In this document: one piece after another, positions 13,092-13,522 of the stretch
Position numbering within the stretch: the stretch's first letter is position 1
How the letters are laid out: each line of letters opens with the position of its first letter
NCBI GenBank assembly: GCA_025464025.1
Contig: JAODBP010000082.1
Location: 1-13,522 of the forward strand
Direction: 5' to 3'
Length of the DNA: 13,522 nt
Origin: Actinomycetes bacterium
Lineage (GTDB): Bacteria > Actinomycetota > Acidimicrobiia > Acidimicrobiales > CADCSY01
Translations under genes and position numbers: made by a program
Notes under the pieces: model-generated
Told to the model about the DNA's origin: nothing
The model's input: the letters and a program-made list of their open reading frames with translations, nothing else
Database searches by the model: none

Positions 13092-13522
13092 ATGACTGGA
13101 TCCCAGACTGGACCTTCAGGCCGGTACACGATCATCAGCTCCGACTGCCACGCCGGGGCCAACCACGCCACCTACCGCGAGTACCTGGCGGACGAGTGGA
13201 AGGACGAGTTCGACGCCTGGCGAGGCGGCTACAAGAACCCCTTCCGCGACCTCCAGGACGACGGCCGCACCCGCAACTGGGACGACGAGCGCCGCATCAG
13301 CGAGCAGGACGCCGACGGCATCGTCGCCGAGGTCGTCTTCCCGAACACGGTCCCGCCGTTCTTCCCGACCGGCCAGGTCGTCGCCCCCGCCCCCAAGAAC
13401 GACGACGACTTCCCCAAGCGGCTCGCCGGGCTCCACGCCCACAACCGCTGGCTCTCGGACTTCGTGGGCGCCCACCCCAAGCGCCGGGCCGGCCTGGGCC
13501 AGATCTTCCTGAACGACGTCGA
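13092..13522 (+). CDS. Amidohydrolase family protein (COG2159, TIM-barrel metal hydrolase), partial
   Basis: The N-terminal 143 residues run to the right edge without a stop. After a short hydrophilic lead, RYTIISSDCHAG (11-22) carries the D18-x-H20 pair that takes the place of the HxH metal site of amidohydrolase superfamily proteins, as in the COG2159 group. ISEQDADGIVAEVVFPNTVPPFF follows, another recurring block of this group, in which the next beta-strands of the barrel lie. The remaining metal ligands would be beyond the window. Relatives include decarboxylases and C-C or ester/amide hydrolases, many in aromatic or terpenoid degradation, so the reaction cannot be set. The ATG at 13092 is chosen because a -10-like GATACT ends 6 nt upstream. 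The gene diverges from the NTF2-like unit across 67 bp and is the only gene here with a clear operator-like palindrome. Confidence 0.85.
   Translation, partial: MTGSQTGPSGRYTIISSDCHAGANHATYREYLADEWKDEFDAWRGGYKNPFRDLQDDGRTRNWDDERRISEQDADGIVAEVVFPNTVPPFFPTGQVVAPAPKNDDDFPKRLAGLHAHNRWLSDFVGAHPKRRAGLGQIFLNDV

Noticed and set aside
13116..13480. Minus-strand open frames opposite the amidohydrolase
   Set aside because: Low-complexity Val/Gly/Arg or Ser/Arg translations antisense to a recognisable amidohydrolase N-terminus.

Overview
The window is high-GC DNA (roughly 70% by eye) with dense, short-gapped genes, many GTG starts, and protein families typical of Actinobacteria. The mix of an F420-type luciferase-like oxidoreductase, a P450, a CaiB-type CoA transferase, a paired acyl-CoA dehydrogenase, an NTF2-like protein with an epoxide-hydrolase-like enzyme, and a COG2159 amidohydrolase suggests a soil or aquatic actinomycete, possibly class Acidimicrobiia. 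That placement is inferred from gene content only. No rRNA, tRNA, CRISPR, transposase or phage gene was seen, and no gap exceeds about 125 bp.

Layout, left to right. (1) 1-2054, minus: a cytochrome P450 followed 10 bp later by an F420-dependent LLM oxidoreductase cut by the left edge. (2) 2177-4170, plus, divergent from the P450: a SAM methyltransferase and a family III CoA transferase. (3) 4169-4218: a long hairpin between convergent genes. (4) 4231-6362, minus: two overlapping acyl-CoA dehydrogenase genes that look like the two subunits of a heteromeric enzyme. (5) 6400-11454, minus: a four-gene ABC exporter unit (lipoprotein, adaptor, ATPase, FtsX/MacB permease) whose three junctions are all 4-nt GTGA overlaps. 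(6) 11514-13024, minus: an alpha/beta hydrolase of the epoxide hydrolase type coupled to an NTF2/SnoaL-like gene. (7) 13092 to the right edge, plus: an amidohydrolase, divergent from (6), with a likely leaderless promoter and a palindrome in it.

The outer blocks fit a degradative programme for hydrophobic or cyclic compounds: oxygenation (P450), flavin/F420 redox steps, CoA activation, alpha-beta dehydrogenation of an acyl-CoA, and epoxide or amide/ester hydrolysis. The substrate cannot be read from the sequence.

The most unusual object is the 818-residue exporter adaptor (8321-10777). A normal adaptor skeleton with a peptidoglycan-binding module has about 470 extra residues of Calx-beta repeats inserted between the two halves of its lipoyl/biotinyl region. 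The insert starts in the second half of one Calx-beta domain and ends in the first half of another. Its internal similarities fit a single ancient in-frame duplication of a two-domain unit. The adaptor is encoded with a lipoprotein carrying four cysteines besides its lipidated one. Together these suggest a calcium-responsive or wall-spanning variant of MacAB/YknXYZ-type exporters.
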